DNA of 8,002 nucleotides from CAYURR01 sp964446745 (GTDB taxonomy: Bacteria; Bacillota; Clostridia; Lachnospirales; WQUN01): assembly GCA_964446745.1 (NCBI GenBank), contig CAYURR010000137.1, positions 1 through 8,002 of the forward strand. The letters are read 5' to 3'. Positions 1 to 6,029 of this stretch are shown piece by piece. A program made the position numbers and the translations under genes. The notes beneath the pieces are model-generated. The model made no database searches and was not told where the DNA came from. It saw nothing but the letters and a program-made list of their open reading frames with translations. Within the stretch, counting starts at the first letter, position 1. Each line of letters opens with the position of its first letter.

Positions 1-8
1 AAGCACAT
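1..8 (-). CDS. possible start of a further operon gene, cut by window edge
   Basis: Just past the thrB stop, the minus strand reads AGGGA (16-20), seven bases, then ATG TGC TT running off the window. A ribosome-binding-like AGGGA at normal spacing before an ATG suggests that another gene of the threonine operon begins here. Only two full codons are visible, so the product cannot be named. An aspartate-pathway gene would fit the context, but that is a guess. The ATG may also be chance. Confidence 0.22.
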
Positions 9-20
9 GGACCATTCCCT

Positions 21-902
21 TCATTGTTTATATGATGCACCGTTCATATCAGGCTGTACGATCTTTAGCGACCATTTATCGGACAAGCCCGTGATATACG
101 TCCTCAAAGCATCCGAGACACTCGCTGCTGTATCCGCATACAGTACTACTGCGAGTGTCGGACCAGCGCCGCTTAAAAATGTGGCGGCAGCACCGTATTC
201 GAGCGCCTTGTCGAAGATGTTTTGCATGTCGGGTATCAGACGCATTCGATAGGGCTGATGGAGTTTGTCTCTGGTCGCGTAGTTGAGCTTTGAAAAATCA
301 CCGTTCATTAACGAGGCCACGAGCAAGGCCGTTCGCGATGTGTTATAGACTACATCCTCTATCGGATAGCTGCGGGGCAAGATACCGCGAGCCTTTTCGG
401 TGGGCAGCGGGAACTCCGGAATTAATAGCGCGAAGCAAAGCTCTTCCAGGCGCGGTATATTCAAGCGAATATATGAAAGCCTGTCGTTTTCCATAGCGCC
501 AACTGTGATCCCGCCGACGAATGCGGGTGTGGAGTTGTCCGGATGACCCTCGATGCGCGCGGCCATAGAGATCAGGTCTTCCTTGGGCATGTTTACGCCG
601 GATAACACATTTGCGGCTATCAAACCCGAAACTATACACGCCGCGCTGCTTCCGAGACCCCTTGTGGACGGAATATCGTCTGATTGTATCATATGTAATG
701 AAGGGGTTTTTTGTCCTACTTCCTCGTAGAAACCATGGATAGTCCTGTATATCAGATTGCCGGCCTGGTGCTCGGCCTCCTCGGGCGTGACATGGTCTGT
801 TTCTTCTATATAAAGTGTGTTATATATCTGAAACGCCATGCCTATACAGTCAAAGCCCGCTCCGAGGTTGGCAGATGTCGCCGGTACCTTTATTTCTAAC
901 AT
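21..902 (-). CDS. thrB: homoserine kinase
   Basis: Cytoplasmic ATP-dependent kinase of the GHMP family that phosphorylates L-homoserine to O-phospho-L-homoserine, the substrate of threonine synthase. The 293-residue product has the usual length and all family motifs in order: PATSANLGAGFD at residues 7-18 (motif 1), GLGSSAA at 82-88 (the ATP phosphate-binding loop, motif 2), EGHPDN at 118-123, and SGAGPT at 244-249 (motif 3). The start is supported by a GAAAGG ribosome binding site (911-916) eight bases upstream. That site begins immediately after the hom stop codon, leaving only 15 nt between the two genes, so the genes are almost certainly co-transcribed and probably translationally linked. 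No disruption is seen. Other GHMP kinases (mevalonate, galactokinase) are unlikely given the motif 1 wording and the hom neighbour. Confidence 0.96.
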   Translation of the reverse strand: MLEIKVPATSANLGAGFDCIGMAFQIYNTLYIEETDHVTPEEAEHQAGNLIYRTIHGFYEEVGQKTPSLHMIQSDDIPSTRGLGSSAACIVSGLIAANVLSGVNMPKEDLISMAARIEGHPDNSTPAFVGGITVGAMENDRLSYIRLNIPRLEELCFALLIPEFPLPTEKARGILPRSYPIEDVVYNTSRTALLVASLMNGDFSKLNYATRDKLHQPYRMRLIPDMQNIFDKALEYGAAATFLSGAGPTLAVVLYADTAASVSDALRTYITGLSDKWSLKIVQPDMNGASYKQ

Positions 903-917
903 AAATTAATCCTTTCG

Positions 918-2180
918 CTATGCCGGTAATACACGCAACATATTTATCAGGGTCAAACCCGCCGGTTGGCCTTCATGTATAATGCATCGGATTGTTTCAT
1001 CGAGCGTAGCTTCCTTTATCGGGTCGGTCACAAAGATTATATATTTGCCGTCCGGTTCGATGTGTATGTCCGCAAACGGGAAATGCCGCTGTAGGATTTC
1101 GCGTGCAGCTACAAGGTTGCCATAACCGATTACTACTGCTTTTGATGAAATAATGTCGGAAGAGGGGAGCGGTATGAGCTCGTCGGAGCTCCACTTTCGC
1201 ATGCCGTAGAGCTTGTCGCCTGCCATCGGGCTCTGTACGGCCTCACATATGTCCTGAACAACAGCCGCTGCTGTGGGGCGTTTGCCTGCACCGCGTCCGT
1301 AGAGCATGATGTCGCCCATCGCTGCACCGGTAACCATGATGCCGTTGTAGACATCCGATATTCCGTAAAAGATGCTGCTCTTCGGCACTATACACGGCGC
1401 GACAAATGCGGTCAGTGTCGGAGCGGATGTATCCTTGTCGGGGTATGCGATCTCCGCGCGTGCGAGCAGCTTAATCGTAGCGCCGATCGCTCCGGCAGCG
1501 TCGAAGTCACGTTTTGTAATCTCGGTTATACCCTCGGTGTGTATATTCTTATAATCCACAAATCGACCCATAGTCAACGACAACAGTAACGCGAGCTTTC
1601 GAACCGGATCGTAGCCCTTGACATCATCATCCGGGTTCGCCTCGGCATAGCCCATCTCCTTTGCGGATGTCAGCGCTTCGGCGAAGCTGATGCCATGCTC
1701 GTTCATCTCTGTTAATATATAGTTCGTTGTGCCGTTCATTATGCCCGTGATGCGGTTTATTTCCTCGGAAACAAAGGTTTGTCTCAAATTCCTGATGATC
1801 GGTATCGCGCCACCCACGGCAGCCTCGAACAGATATCGCACACCATGTGACTCTGCCAGCGTCATGAGCTCGGTGCCATGCGCGGCGACGAGCGCCTTGT
1901 TGGATGTGACGACATGCTTGCCACTTAAAAGCGCGCGTTTTGTAAATGTATACGCGGGCTCTATGCCGCCCATTGTTTCCACCACTACATGAATCTCATC
2001 GTCGGCTAATATATCTTCAATATTATGTGTGACGAGAGCGGATGCCGGATCGTCGGTCAGATCTCGCTTATCAAAGACATGCTTTACACGGATGTCCGCG
2101 AGTGAAGAAACGTCAGCACCAAGCACCTCGTACACCCCGGAACCCACTACACCGTATCCCAAAATCGCTATGTTTGTCAT
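918..2180 (-). CDS. hom: homoserine dehydrogenase with C-terminal ACT-like domain
   Basis: Reduces L-aspartate 4-semialdehyde to L-homoserine using NAD(P)H, the branch point leading to threonine and methionine. The 420 residues show the nucleotide-binding loop GYGVVGSG (8-15), SNKALVA (93-99), EAAVGGAIP (119-127), GIMNGTTNYIL (146-156) and the catalytic segment EANPDDDVKGYD (180-191), with the expected lysine at 188. The tail, about residues 346-420, has the beta-alpha-beta-beta-alpha-beta order of an ACT domain (KAVVIGYG, helix, ADIHIEP, KYIIFVTD, helix, LINMLRVL). However, the D-x-P-G-V type ligand turn that normally follows the first strand is replaced by GYGNLVAA, so threonine feedback may be altered. 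A GGAGGTG ribosome binding site (2186-2192) precedes the ATG. The gene is second in the operon, 44 nt after the ACT protein gene. Confidence 0.95.
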   Translation of the reverse strand: MTNIAILGYGVVGSGVYEVLGADVSSLADIRVKHVFDKRDLTDDPASALVTHNIEDILADDEIHVVVETMGGIEPAYTFTKRALLSGKHVVTSNKALVAAHGTELMTLAESHGVRYLFEAAVGGAIPIIRNLRQTFVSEEINRITGIMNGTTNYILTEMNEHGISFAEALTSAKEMGYAEANPDDDVKGYDPVRKLALLLSLTMGRFVDYKNIHTEGITEITKRDFDAAGAIGATIKLLARAEIAYPDKDTSAPTLTAFVAPCIVPKSSIFYGISDVYNGIMVTGAAMGDIMLYGRGAGKRPTAAAVVQDICEAVQSPMAGDKLYGMRKWSSDELIPLPSSDIISSKAVVIGYGNLVAAREILQRHFPFADIHIEPDGKYIIFVTDPIKEATLDETIRCIIHEGQPAGLTLINMLRVLPA

Positions 2181-2224
2181 AACAACACCTCCATCTGCGG
2201 GGAACGCGTTTTACACATATCGTG

Positions 2225-2668
2225 TTATCCCGCCGCTAATATCTTGAAGTCACGTACGCCCTCAACTGCCTTTATCTTTTCTATCAGTAATCCGATCTGC
2301 GCATCCCCGGCCTCAAGTGTAACCGTGACATTCGCGATATTATTGATCGGCAGCGTCTGATTTATCGTTAATATATTATGCCCTTCGCTCGCGATGATGT
2401 TCAGCACACAAGATAATAATCCGGCTTGATGCTCCAGATTCATCGCCATCGTGACGGTCTTGCCCTTTGTGCCCTCGGACAGGATATAGACCGAATCCCT
2501 GTATTTATAATATGCGCTGCGGCTTATGCCGGTCTGTGCCACTGCGGCCTGTACATTCGGACAGGCACCGCTTTCTATCAAATGCTTCGCCTCGGATACC
2601 TTTACAACGATCCTCGGCAAAACACTGTCCGTGACCACATACATTCGACCTTCGTTTATATCGGACAT
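2225..2668 (-). CDS. stand-alone HTH + ACT domain protein (UPF0735/PheB type)
   Basis: Small cytoplasmic protein of 147 residues, probably an amino-acid-responsive regulator, although the family function is not firmly known. Residues about 24-58 resemble a helix-turn-helix (EAKHLIESG, then AAVAQTGISRSAYYKYRDSV). Residues about 70-147 form an ACT domain (TVTMAMNLEHQAGLLSCVLNIIA, then VTVTLEAGD), with H-Q-A-G-L in the ligand-turn position. The start chosen is the ATG at 2668. It has an AGGGAG ribosome binding site (2675-2680) seven bases away and gives the family's usual length of about 145-150 residues. An in-frame ATG at 2719 would lie upstream of the predicted transcription start. It is the first gene of an operon with hom and thrB. 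Firmicutes often place this family beside hom or pheA, so it may sense threonine, another aspartate-family amino acid, or phenylalanine. Confidence 0.88.
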   Translation of the reverse strand: MSDINEGRMYVVTDSVLPRIVVKVSEAKHLIESGACPNVQAAVAQTGISRSAYYKYRDSVYILSEGTKGKTVTMAMNLEHQAGLLSCVLNIIASEGHNILTINQTLPINNIANVTVTLEAGDAQIGLLIEKIKAVEGVRDFKILAAG

Positions 2669-2674
2669 ATTAGT

Positions 2675-2680
2675 CTCCCT
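2675..2680 (-). promoter_or_regulatory. ribosome binding site fixing the ACT protein start
   Basis: AGGGAG on the minus strand, six to seven bases before the ATG at 2668. No comparable site stands before the in-frame ATG at 2719, so this site decides the start. Confidence 0.8.
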
Positions 2681-2709
2681 ATCGCAGACATGTGTATTTG
2701 TTGTACGGA

Positions 2710-2738
2710 AGTTTAGCATATATTATAAAAAGGCGCAA
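2710..2738 (-). promoter_or_regulatory. predicted SigA-type promoter of the ACT-hom-thrB operon
   Basis: Read on the minus strand: -35 TTGCGC (2738-2733), a 17-base spacer, and -10 TAAACT (2715-2710), with TGC directly before the -10 as in extended -10 promoters. Transcription would start near 2703, giving a leader of about 35 nt. That is too short for a T-box or riboswitch. A-tracts lie upstream of the -35. The -35 and -10 each match consensus only partly, but the spacing is ideal and the TG helps. Confidence 0.6.
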
Positions 2739-2772
2739 GAAAAAAATGCGGAAAAATATGTATAAAAAATGT
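2739..2772. promoter_or_regulatory. phased A-tract segment between divergent promoters
   Basis: Runs of 7, 5 and 6 A lie at 2740-2746, 2752-2756 and 2764-2769. Their centres are about 11-12 bases apart, close to one helical turn. Such phasing tends to bend DNA, and the tracts sit just upstream of both -35 elements, where they could act as UP elements for RNA polymerase alpha subunits. This is inferred from pattern only. Confidence 0.4.
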
Positions 2773-2801
2773 TTGCGTGGGTCATCATAATATGTTAAAC
2801 T
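2773..2801 (+). promoter_or_regulatory. predicted SigA-type extended -10 promoter of flagellin
   Basis: -35 TTGCGT (2773-2778), a 17-base spacer, -10 TAAACT (2796-2801), and TG at 2793-2794 forming an extended -10. The start would fall near 2808, giving a leader of about 84 nt before the flagellin ATG. I searched this region for a sigma-28/SigD flagellar promoter (TAAA, 15 bases, then a GCCGATAT-like box) and saw none, which is unusual for a late flagellar gene. Confidence 0.55.
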
Positions 2802-2851
2802 ATCTGTAAGTTGGGTGGGGGAAGTAATATATCTTCAGCTCAATAATAAAT

Positions 2852-2867
2852 GGGGCAAGGATGCTCC
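2852..2867 (+). promoter_or_regulatory. leader hairpin 1, predicted CsrA site (AGGA loop)
   Basis: GGGGCA (2852-2857) pairs with TGCTCC (2862-2867), with one G-U pair, leaving a four-base loop AGGA. The stretch GCAAGGATG resembles the CsrA/RsmA consensus core CARGGATG, including GGA held in a loop. It lies 24-40 nt upstream of the flagellin start. In Bacillus subtilis the hag leader has a comparable upstream CsrA site. Binding here is inferred, not shown. Confidence 0.55.
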
Positions 2868-2872
2868 AACAA

Positions 2873-2888
2873 AATTCAGGGAGGAATT
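2873..2888 (+). promoter_or_regulatory. leader hairpin 2 over the flagellin ribosome binding site, predicted CsrA site
   Basis: AATTC (2873-2877) pairs perfectly with GAATT (2884-2888), placing AGGGAG (2878-2883) in a six-base loop. The ribosome binding site AGGGAGG is 2878-2884, seven bases before the ATG at 2892, so the loop shows GGA and the Shine-Dalgarno bases together. A CsrA dimer bound here and at hairpin 1 (GGA to GGA, 21 nt) would block ribosome entry, as known for hag in Bacillus. The role is inferred; the ribosome binding site itself is strong and fixes the start. Confidence 0.6.
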
Positions 2889-2891
2889 GAA

Positions 2892-3740
2892 ATGTCAAAC
2901 ACAGTTATCAACACAAACGTAATGGCGCTGAATAGCCACAGAAACCTCAAGATCGTCGGCGACAAGCAGTCAACAGCATCGGCTCGTCTGTCATCAGGTT
3001 ACAAGATCAACAGCGCTGCTGACGATGCAGCAGGTCTTGCTATCTCCGAAAAGATGAGAGCACAGATCCGTGGTCTTGATATGGCTTCCAAGAATACTCA
3101 GGACGCTATCTCATTGATCCAGACAGCTGAGGGTGGTATGACCGAAATCGGCAACATGGCTCAGCGTATGAGAGAGCTGCTCGTACAGGCTGCTAATGGT
3201 ACCAACACATCAGATGCAGGTACAGGCGATCGTTCCAAGATCCAGCTCGAGCTCAATGCGCTTATCTCTGAAATCGACTCGATGTCAGCACGTGTTGAGT
3301 TCAACACAAAGAAGGTATTGGTTTCTTATGGTGCTTCTCAGTTGTTTATGCAGGTCGGCGCAAATGCATCTCAAAGCATCAGCTTCTGCATCGGTACTAT
3401 GGATAGTGCTACACTTAGTATTGACGTAGGAACTATTATTGTCTCCAATACAGACGGCTCTACTATCAGCCAATTGGTCAGCACGGTTAATAACGCTGTA
3501 AATACTGTTGCAAACGAGAGAGCAAAGCTTGGTGCTATCCAGAACAGATTGACCTATACGATGAGGAGCCTTGACATCTCGTCCGAGAATCTCTCCGCTT
3601 CCGAGTCACGTATTCGCGACGCTGATATGGCAAAGGAAATGATGAGATATACACAGGCAAACGTTCTCCAGCAGGCTGGTATATCGATGCTTTCGCAGGC
3701 AAATCAAGCTCCGCAGAACATTCTGTCGCTGTTAAGATAA
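2892..3740 (+). CDS. flagellin, short form
   Basis: Structural subunit of the flagellar filament, exported by the flagellar type III system. The 282 residues have the conserved N-terminal D0/D1 part (about 1-140: MSNTVINTNVMALNSHRNL, LSSGYKINSAADDAAGLAIS, LIQTAEGGMTEI) and the conserved C-terminal part (about 196-282: KLGAIQNRL, SENLSASESRIRDADMAKEM, SQANQAPQNILSLLR). The segment RELLVQAANGTN (94-105) matches the D1 region recognised by host TLR5 in other flagellins. Almost no D2/D3 is present: residues 141-195 form a short Ser/Thr-rich stretch that could carry glycans. Cys166 is unusual, since flagellins rarely contain cysteine. The ATG at 2892 has a strong AGGGAGG site; a frame-compatible ATG at 2850 would add a 14-residue extension unlike any flagellin. 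Control probably combines a SigA-like promoter with CsrA. The symbol hag or fliC would fit but cannot be chosen by sequence. Confidence 0.97.
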   Translation: MSNTVINTNVMALNSHRNLKIVGDKQSTASARLSSGYKINSAADDAAGLAISEKMRAQIRGLDMASKNTQDAISLIQTAEGGMTEIGNMAQRMRELLVQAANGTNTSDAGTGDRSKIQLELNALISEIDSMSARVEFNTKKVLVSYGASQLFMQVGANASQSISFCIGTMDSATLSIDVGTIIVSNTDGSTISQLVSTVNNAVNTVANERAKLGAIQNRLTYTMRSLDISSENLSASESRIRDADMAKEMMRYTQANVLQQAGISMLSQANQAPQNILSLLR

Positions 3741-3755
3741 CTTATTTGGCCCTGC

Positions 3756-3786
3756 AAAGACCGACGAAAGTCGGTCTTTTCTTTTG
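3756..3786 (+). terminator. intrinsic terminator of flagellin
   Basis: AAAGACCGAC (3756-3765) and GTCGGTCTTT (3770-3779) form a perfect 10-bp stem closed by a GAAA tetraloop, followed by a T-rich run with one C (to 3786). It starts 15 bases after the flagellin stop. It should make flagellin monocistronic and also marks where the base composition falls. Confidence 0.93.
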
Positions 3787-3799
3787 TTTATAAATATTA

Positions 3800-3805
3800 T
3801 ATAAT
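3800..3805 (+). promoter_or_regulatory. possible -10 element for the 110-residue gene / maf / GNAT unit
   Basis: A perfect TATAAT lies 25 bases before the ATG at 3830. No convincing -35 is found 16-18 bases upstream, where the T-rich terminator tail lies, and there is no extended TG. Transcription would start around 3812, just before the GGAGG site (3816-3820). It is the only visible promoter candidate after a strong terminator, which is the main reason to list it. Confidence 0.3.
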
Positions 3806-3829
3806 CTCCCGAAATGGAGGATTTTTTAT

Positions 3830-4162
3830 ATGAATAAAACTTACTTTGTGTATATTAATGAATTGACCGAAATGGTTAAGTTGTTGGCCCAAGGTATAAA
3901 ATATGAAGTGAACATTGATAGGTATAAGCAATATAGAGAAATATATGAAGGCATAGGAATGATATTATCATTACTACGCAAAATAGAGGGGTTAGATCAA
4001 TCGATTGTTGATGCCCAGGAAGAGGGTGCGCTAAAATCCATTGAGCAAATCACTGAAGCATATAAGAATAATGACAATATAATGATAGCTGATATATTGG
4101 AATACGAGCTATTACCATTGTTAACCGAATGGAAAGATATAATATCTCAGTTGGAGGATTGA
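3830..4162 (+). CDS. small helical protein of unknown function, next to maf
   Basis: I do not recognise a named family. The 110-residue product is acidic, has no signal peptide or membrane segment, and appears fully alpha-helical. Features include an N-terminal stretch with KYEVNIDRYKQYREIYEGIGMILSLL (given by position: about residues 25-50) and a conserved-looking tail NNDNIMIADILEYELLPLL (about 75-93) then TEW. A GGAGG site (3816-3820) sits nine bases before the start. Its stop is one base from the maf start, and the maf ribosome binding site lies inside its last codons, so the two are translationally coupled. Context suggests a partner or chaperone for the Maf glycosyltransferase or flagellin. 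Helical export chaperones such as FliS or FlgN are similar in size, but I see no specific match. Function is inference only. Confidence 0.85.
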   Translation: MNKTYFVYINELTEMVKLLAQGIKYEVNIDRYKQYREIYEGIGMILSLLRKIEGLDQSIVDAQEEGALKSIEQITEAYKNNDNIMIADILEYELLPLLTEWKDIISQLED

Positions 4163-4163
4163 C

Positions 4164-6029
4164 ATGGAATCGGCTTTTGAACGAAATATTGAGGCAATCA
4201 GAAGACATTGCCCCTATATTGAGATAGATAAGTTGGTATCCGAACCGGACAATGATAAATTTATAGTCGAAGCCTGTAAAAATGGGGAACAGACCATAAA
4301 GGCCAAAAATGCTGAAGGTTATATCTACATTCATAGTAAATATGATCCAATGCGAGAAGCCAATCAATTTGCTATTAAGTTCAAGCAGAAGCCTGATGAT
4401 GTTATTGTTATATCCGGCTTTGGCTTTGGCTATCATGTTAAATCAATGATCAGACAGTGTAGCGAGAAAAACAGGATTATTATTTTTGAACCTGATTACG
4501 AAATATTAAAACACGCGATACGAGCAGTTGATTTAACTGATGTCTTCTCTAATGAAAAAATATATATAATTATCGATAAAACTCCTGAAGATGTCGATGT
4601 ATTATGTAGAAGGTATTTTAGTTATGAATATATAATGAATACCACAGCTATTGTTTTGCCGCCATATATGACATTGTATAAAAATCAGCTTGAAGAATTT
4701 AAAAAGATATTATTTGATGTCGGCAAGTTCCAAAAGATTATGCGCAATACATACAATGTCACAGGCGACTTATGGAACGAAAATTTCTTTAGAAATATGA
4801 AATTTATGGTGGAGAGCTATAGCATACATGATTGGTATCTTTTATTTGAGGACAAGCCGGTTGTGTTGGTTTCAGCAGGACCATCACTAAATAAAAATCT
4901 TGAGCTATTGAGAGAAATAAAAGGTAAAGTGCTTATTGTATGTGTATATACCGCTCTCAAGGTGCTCGAAAAGGCCAATATAAGGCCTGACATAATTATT
5001 GCGCTTGATGCTTCCCAGACAGCATTTGAGAACGAAAATTATGTATTTGATATTCCTTTTATATATTTAAATACCATAGAATCAAAATTACTAGATATCC
5101 ATAAAGGGAATAAAATGGTGGCATTTGCCTCGCTTGACAACTATATCATCGATGTATTGAAAAAGCTCGGAAAACATATAGATCCTATAAATTGCGGTGA
5201 ATCTGTGGCTTGTGCTGCTTTGGATATCATTACAAAGTTTGGTGCTGACCCGGTGATATTTATAGGGCAGGACTTGGCGTACACAAATAATAAAAACCAT
5301 GCGGACGGTACATTCTATGATGGCAATAACACTCTTGATTTTATAAATACTCAGAAGTTTGAAGTGGATGCATGGGGTGGAGGAAAGGTCATTACAGATG
5401 ACATGTGGTATGTCTACCAACAATGGTTTGAAAGATATATTAGGTTTATGGGAGACAAGCCGCTCTACATTGATGCCACAGAAGGCGGAGCCTTAATTAA
5501 AGGTTCTAAGTGCATGACATTCAGAGAGGCTATCGACAGGTTTTGCTTAAATGAGGCAGAAGGGTTTATAGAAGCTAAACTGAGTGAGAAGTTCTTGGGC
5601 CAAAAGCTTTTGACAAAAGCAGAGCTGCTTAGTTTTGTGGAAATACTTTGTAATGTGAAAAAAGACTTAAATAAAGTTGAGTCTATATTAACAAATGGTA
5701 TTGAACTAAGCGAAAAGCTCCGGAAAGAATATGCTTACAATAGGGAGCCTAAGCCAAAGGATGTTACGCGAATATTAGATGGGTTTAAGGAAGTAGACGA
5801 TGAATTAAATAGAATTTCTGATTCGTCTGCAATTCTTAACCTAGTTTTCCAAAAACACGTTTATGATTTGATTATTGATCGTAGTGAAGATATGAATGAG
5901 GGAACATACATTGCGCTCAAAAGCAAGGTGCTATATGATGCACTTAAGCAGTCTATTGAAAAAACCTTGCCTTTGGTTGATGAGGCAATAAATGATTTGA
6001 GGAAAATTTATGATAATAGGGCCAGCTAA
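4164..6029 (+). CDS. Maf-type flagellin glycosyltransferase (DUF115 / MptE-like)
   Basis: Motility accessory factor family protein. Known members transfer nonulosonic acids (pseudaminic, legionaminic type) to Ser/Thr of flagellin in the cytoplasm before export. The 621 residues show an N-terminal Rossmann-like part (about 78-165: DDVIVISGFGFGYH, RIIIFEPDYEIL), the central DUF115 domain (about 231-455: VVLVSAGPSLNKN at 233-245, IRPDIIIALDAS at 273-284, NCGESVACAALDI at 343-355, PVIFIGQDLAYTNN at 363-376, ATEGGALIKG at 438-447) and a helical C-terminal part (460-621). GGAGG at 4153-4157 precedes the ATG. It follows the 110-residue gene by one base and overlaps the GNAT gene by 20 nt. G+C content is clearly lower than in the flagellin. 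The sugar donor cannot be told from sequence; automatic naming as a pterin kinase (MptE) would be misleading here. Confidence 0.9.
   Translation: MESAFERNIEAIRRHCPYIEIDKLVSEPDNDKFIVEACKNGEQTIKAKNAEGYIYIHSKYDPMREANQFAIKFKQKPDDVIVISGFGFGYHVKSMIRQCSEKNRIIIFEPDYEILKHAIRAVDLTDVFSNEKIYIIIDKTPEDVDVLCRRYFSYEYIMNTTAIVLPPYMTLYKNQLEEFKKILFDVGKFQKIMRNTYNVTGDLWNENFFRNMKFMVESYSIHDWYLLFEDKPVVLVSAGPSLNKNLELLREIKGKVLIVCVYTALKVLEKANIRPDIIIALDASQTAFENENYVFDIPFIYLNTIESKLLDIHKGNKMVAFASLDNYIIDVLKKLGKHIDPINCGESVACAALDIITKFGADPVIFIGQDLAYTNNKNHADGTFYDGNNTLDFINTQKFEVDAWGGGKVITDDMWYVYQQWFERYIRFMGDKPLYIDATEGGALIKGSKCMTFREAIDRFCLNEAEGFIEAKLSEKFLGQKLLTKAELLSFVEILCNVKKDLNKVESILTNGIELSEKLRKEYAYNREPKPKDVTRILDGFKEVDDELNRISDSSAILNLVFQKHVYDLIIDRSEDMNEGTYIALKSKVLYDALKQSIEKTLPLVDEAINDLRKIYDNRAS

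Noticed and set aside
7..899. Several plus-strand open frames opposite thrB
   Set aside because: They are antisense to conserved GHMP kinase motifs and have no family resemblance; typical shadow frames in higher G+C DNA.
2212..2225. ACAC...GTGT inverted repeat between the ACT gene and hom
   Set aside because: Only 4 bp with no T-run; expected by chance.
2669..2709. T-box, riboswitch or leader-peptide attenuator for the hom operon
   Set aside because: The predicted leader is about 35 nt, with no terminator hairpin and no T-box motif.
2850..2891. Upstream ATG extending flagellin by 14 residues
   Set aside because: The extension does not resemble flagellin N-termini and would translate through both leader hairpins and the strong AGGGAGG site, which clearly serves the ATG at 2892.
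3803..3823. AATC-TCC / GGA-GATT hairpin with one bulge covering the GGAGG site, followed by six T
   Set aside because: The stem is short and bulged, and if transcription starts from the TATAAT at 3800-3805 its 5' arm would not be in the RNA. Not strong enough to call an attenuator.
4050..4436. 128-codon minus-strand open frame opposite the 110-residue gene and maf start
   Set aside because: Its product is low-complexity Ile/Leu/Phe-rich with no recognisable domain, and it lies opposite two well-supported coupled genes with good ribosome binding sites.
5091..5423. 110-codon minus-strand open frame inside maf
   Set aside because: It runs antisense to the conserved DUF115 core motifs and has no domain features of its own.
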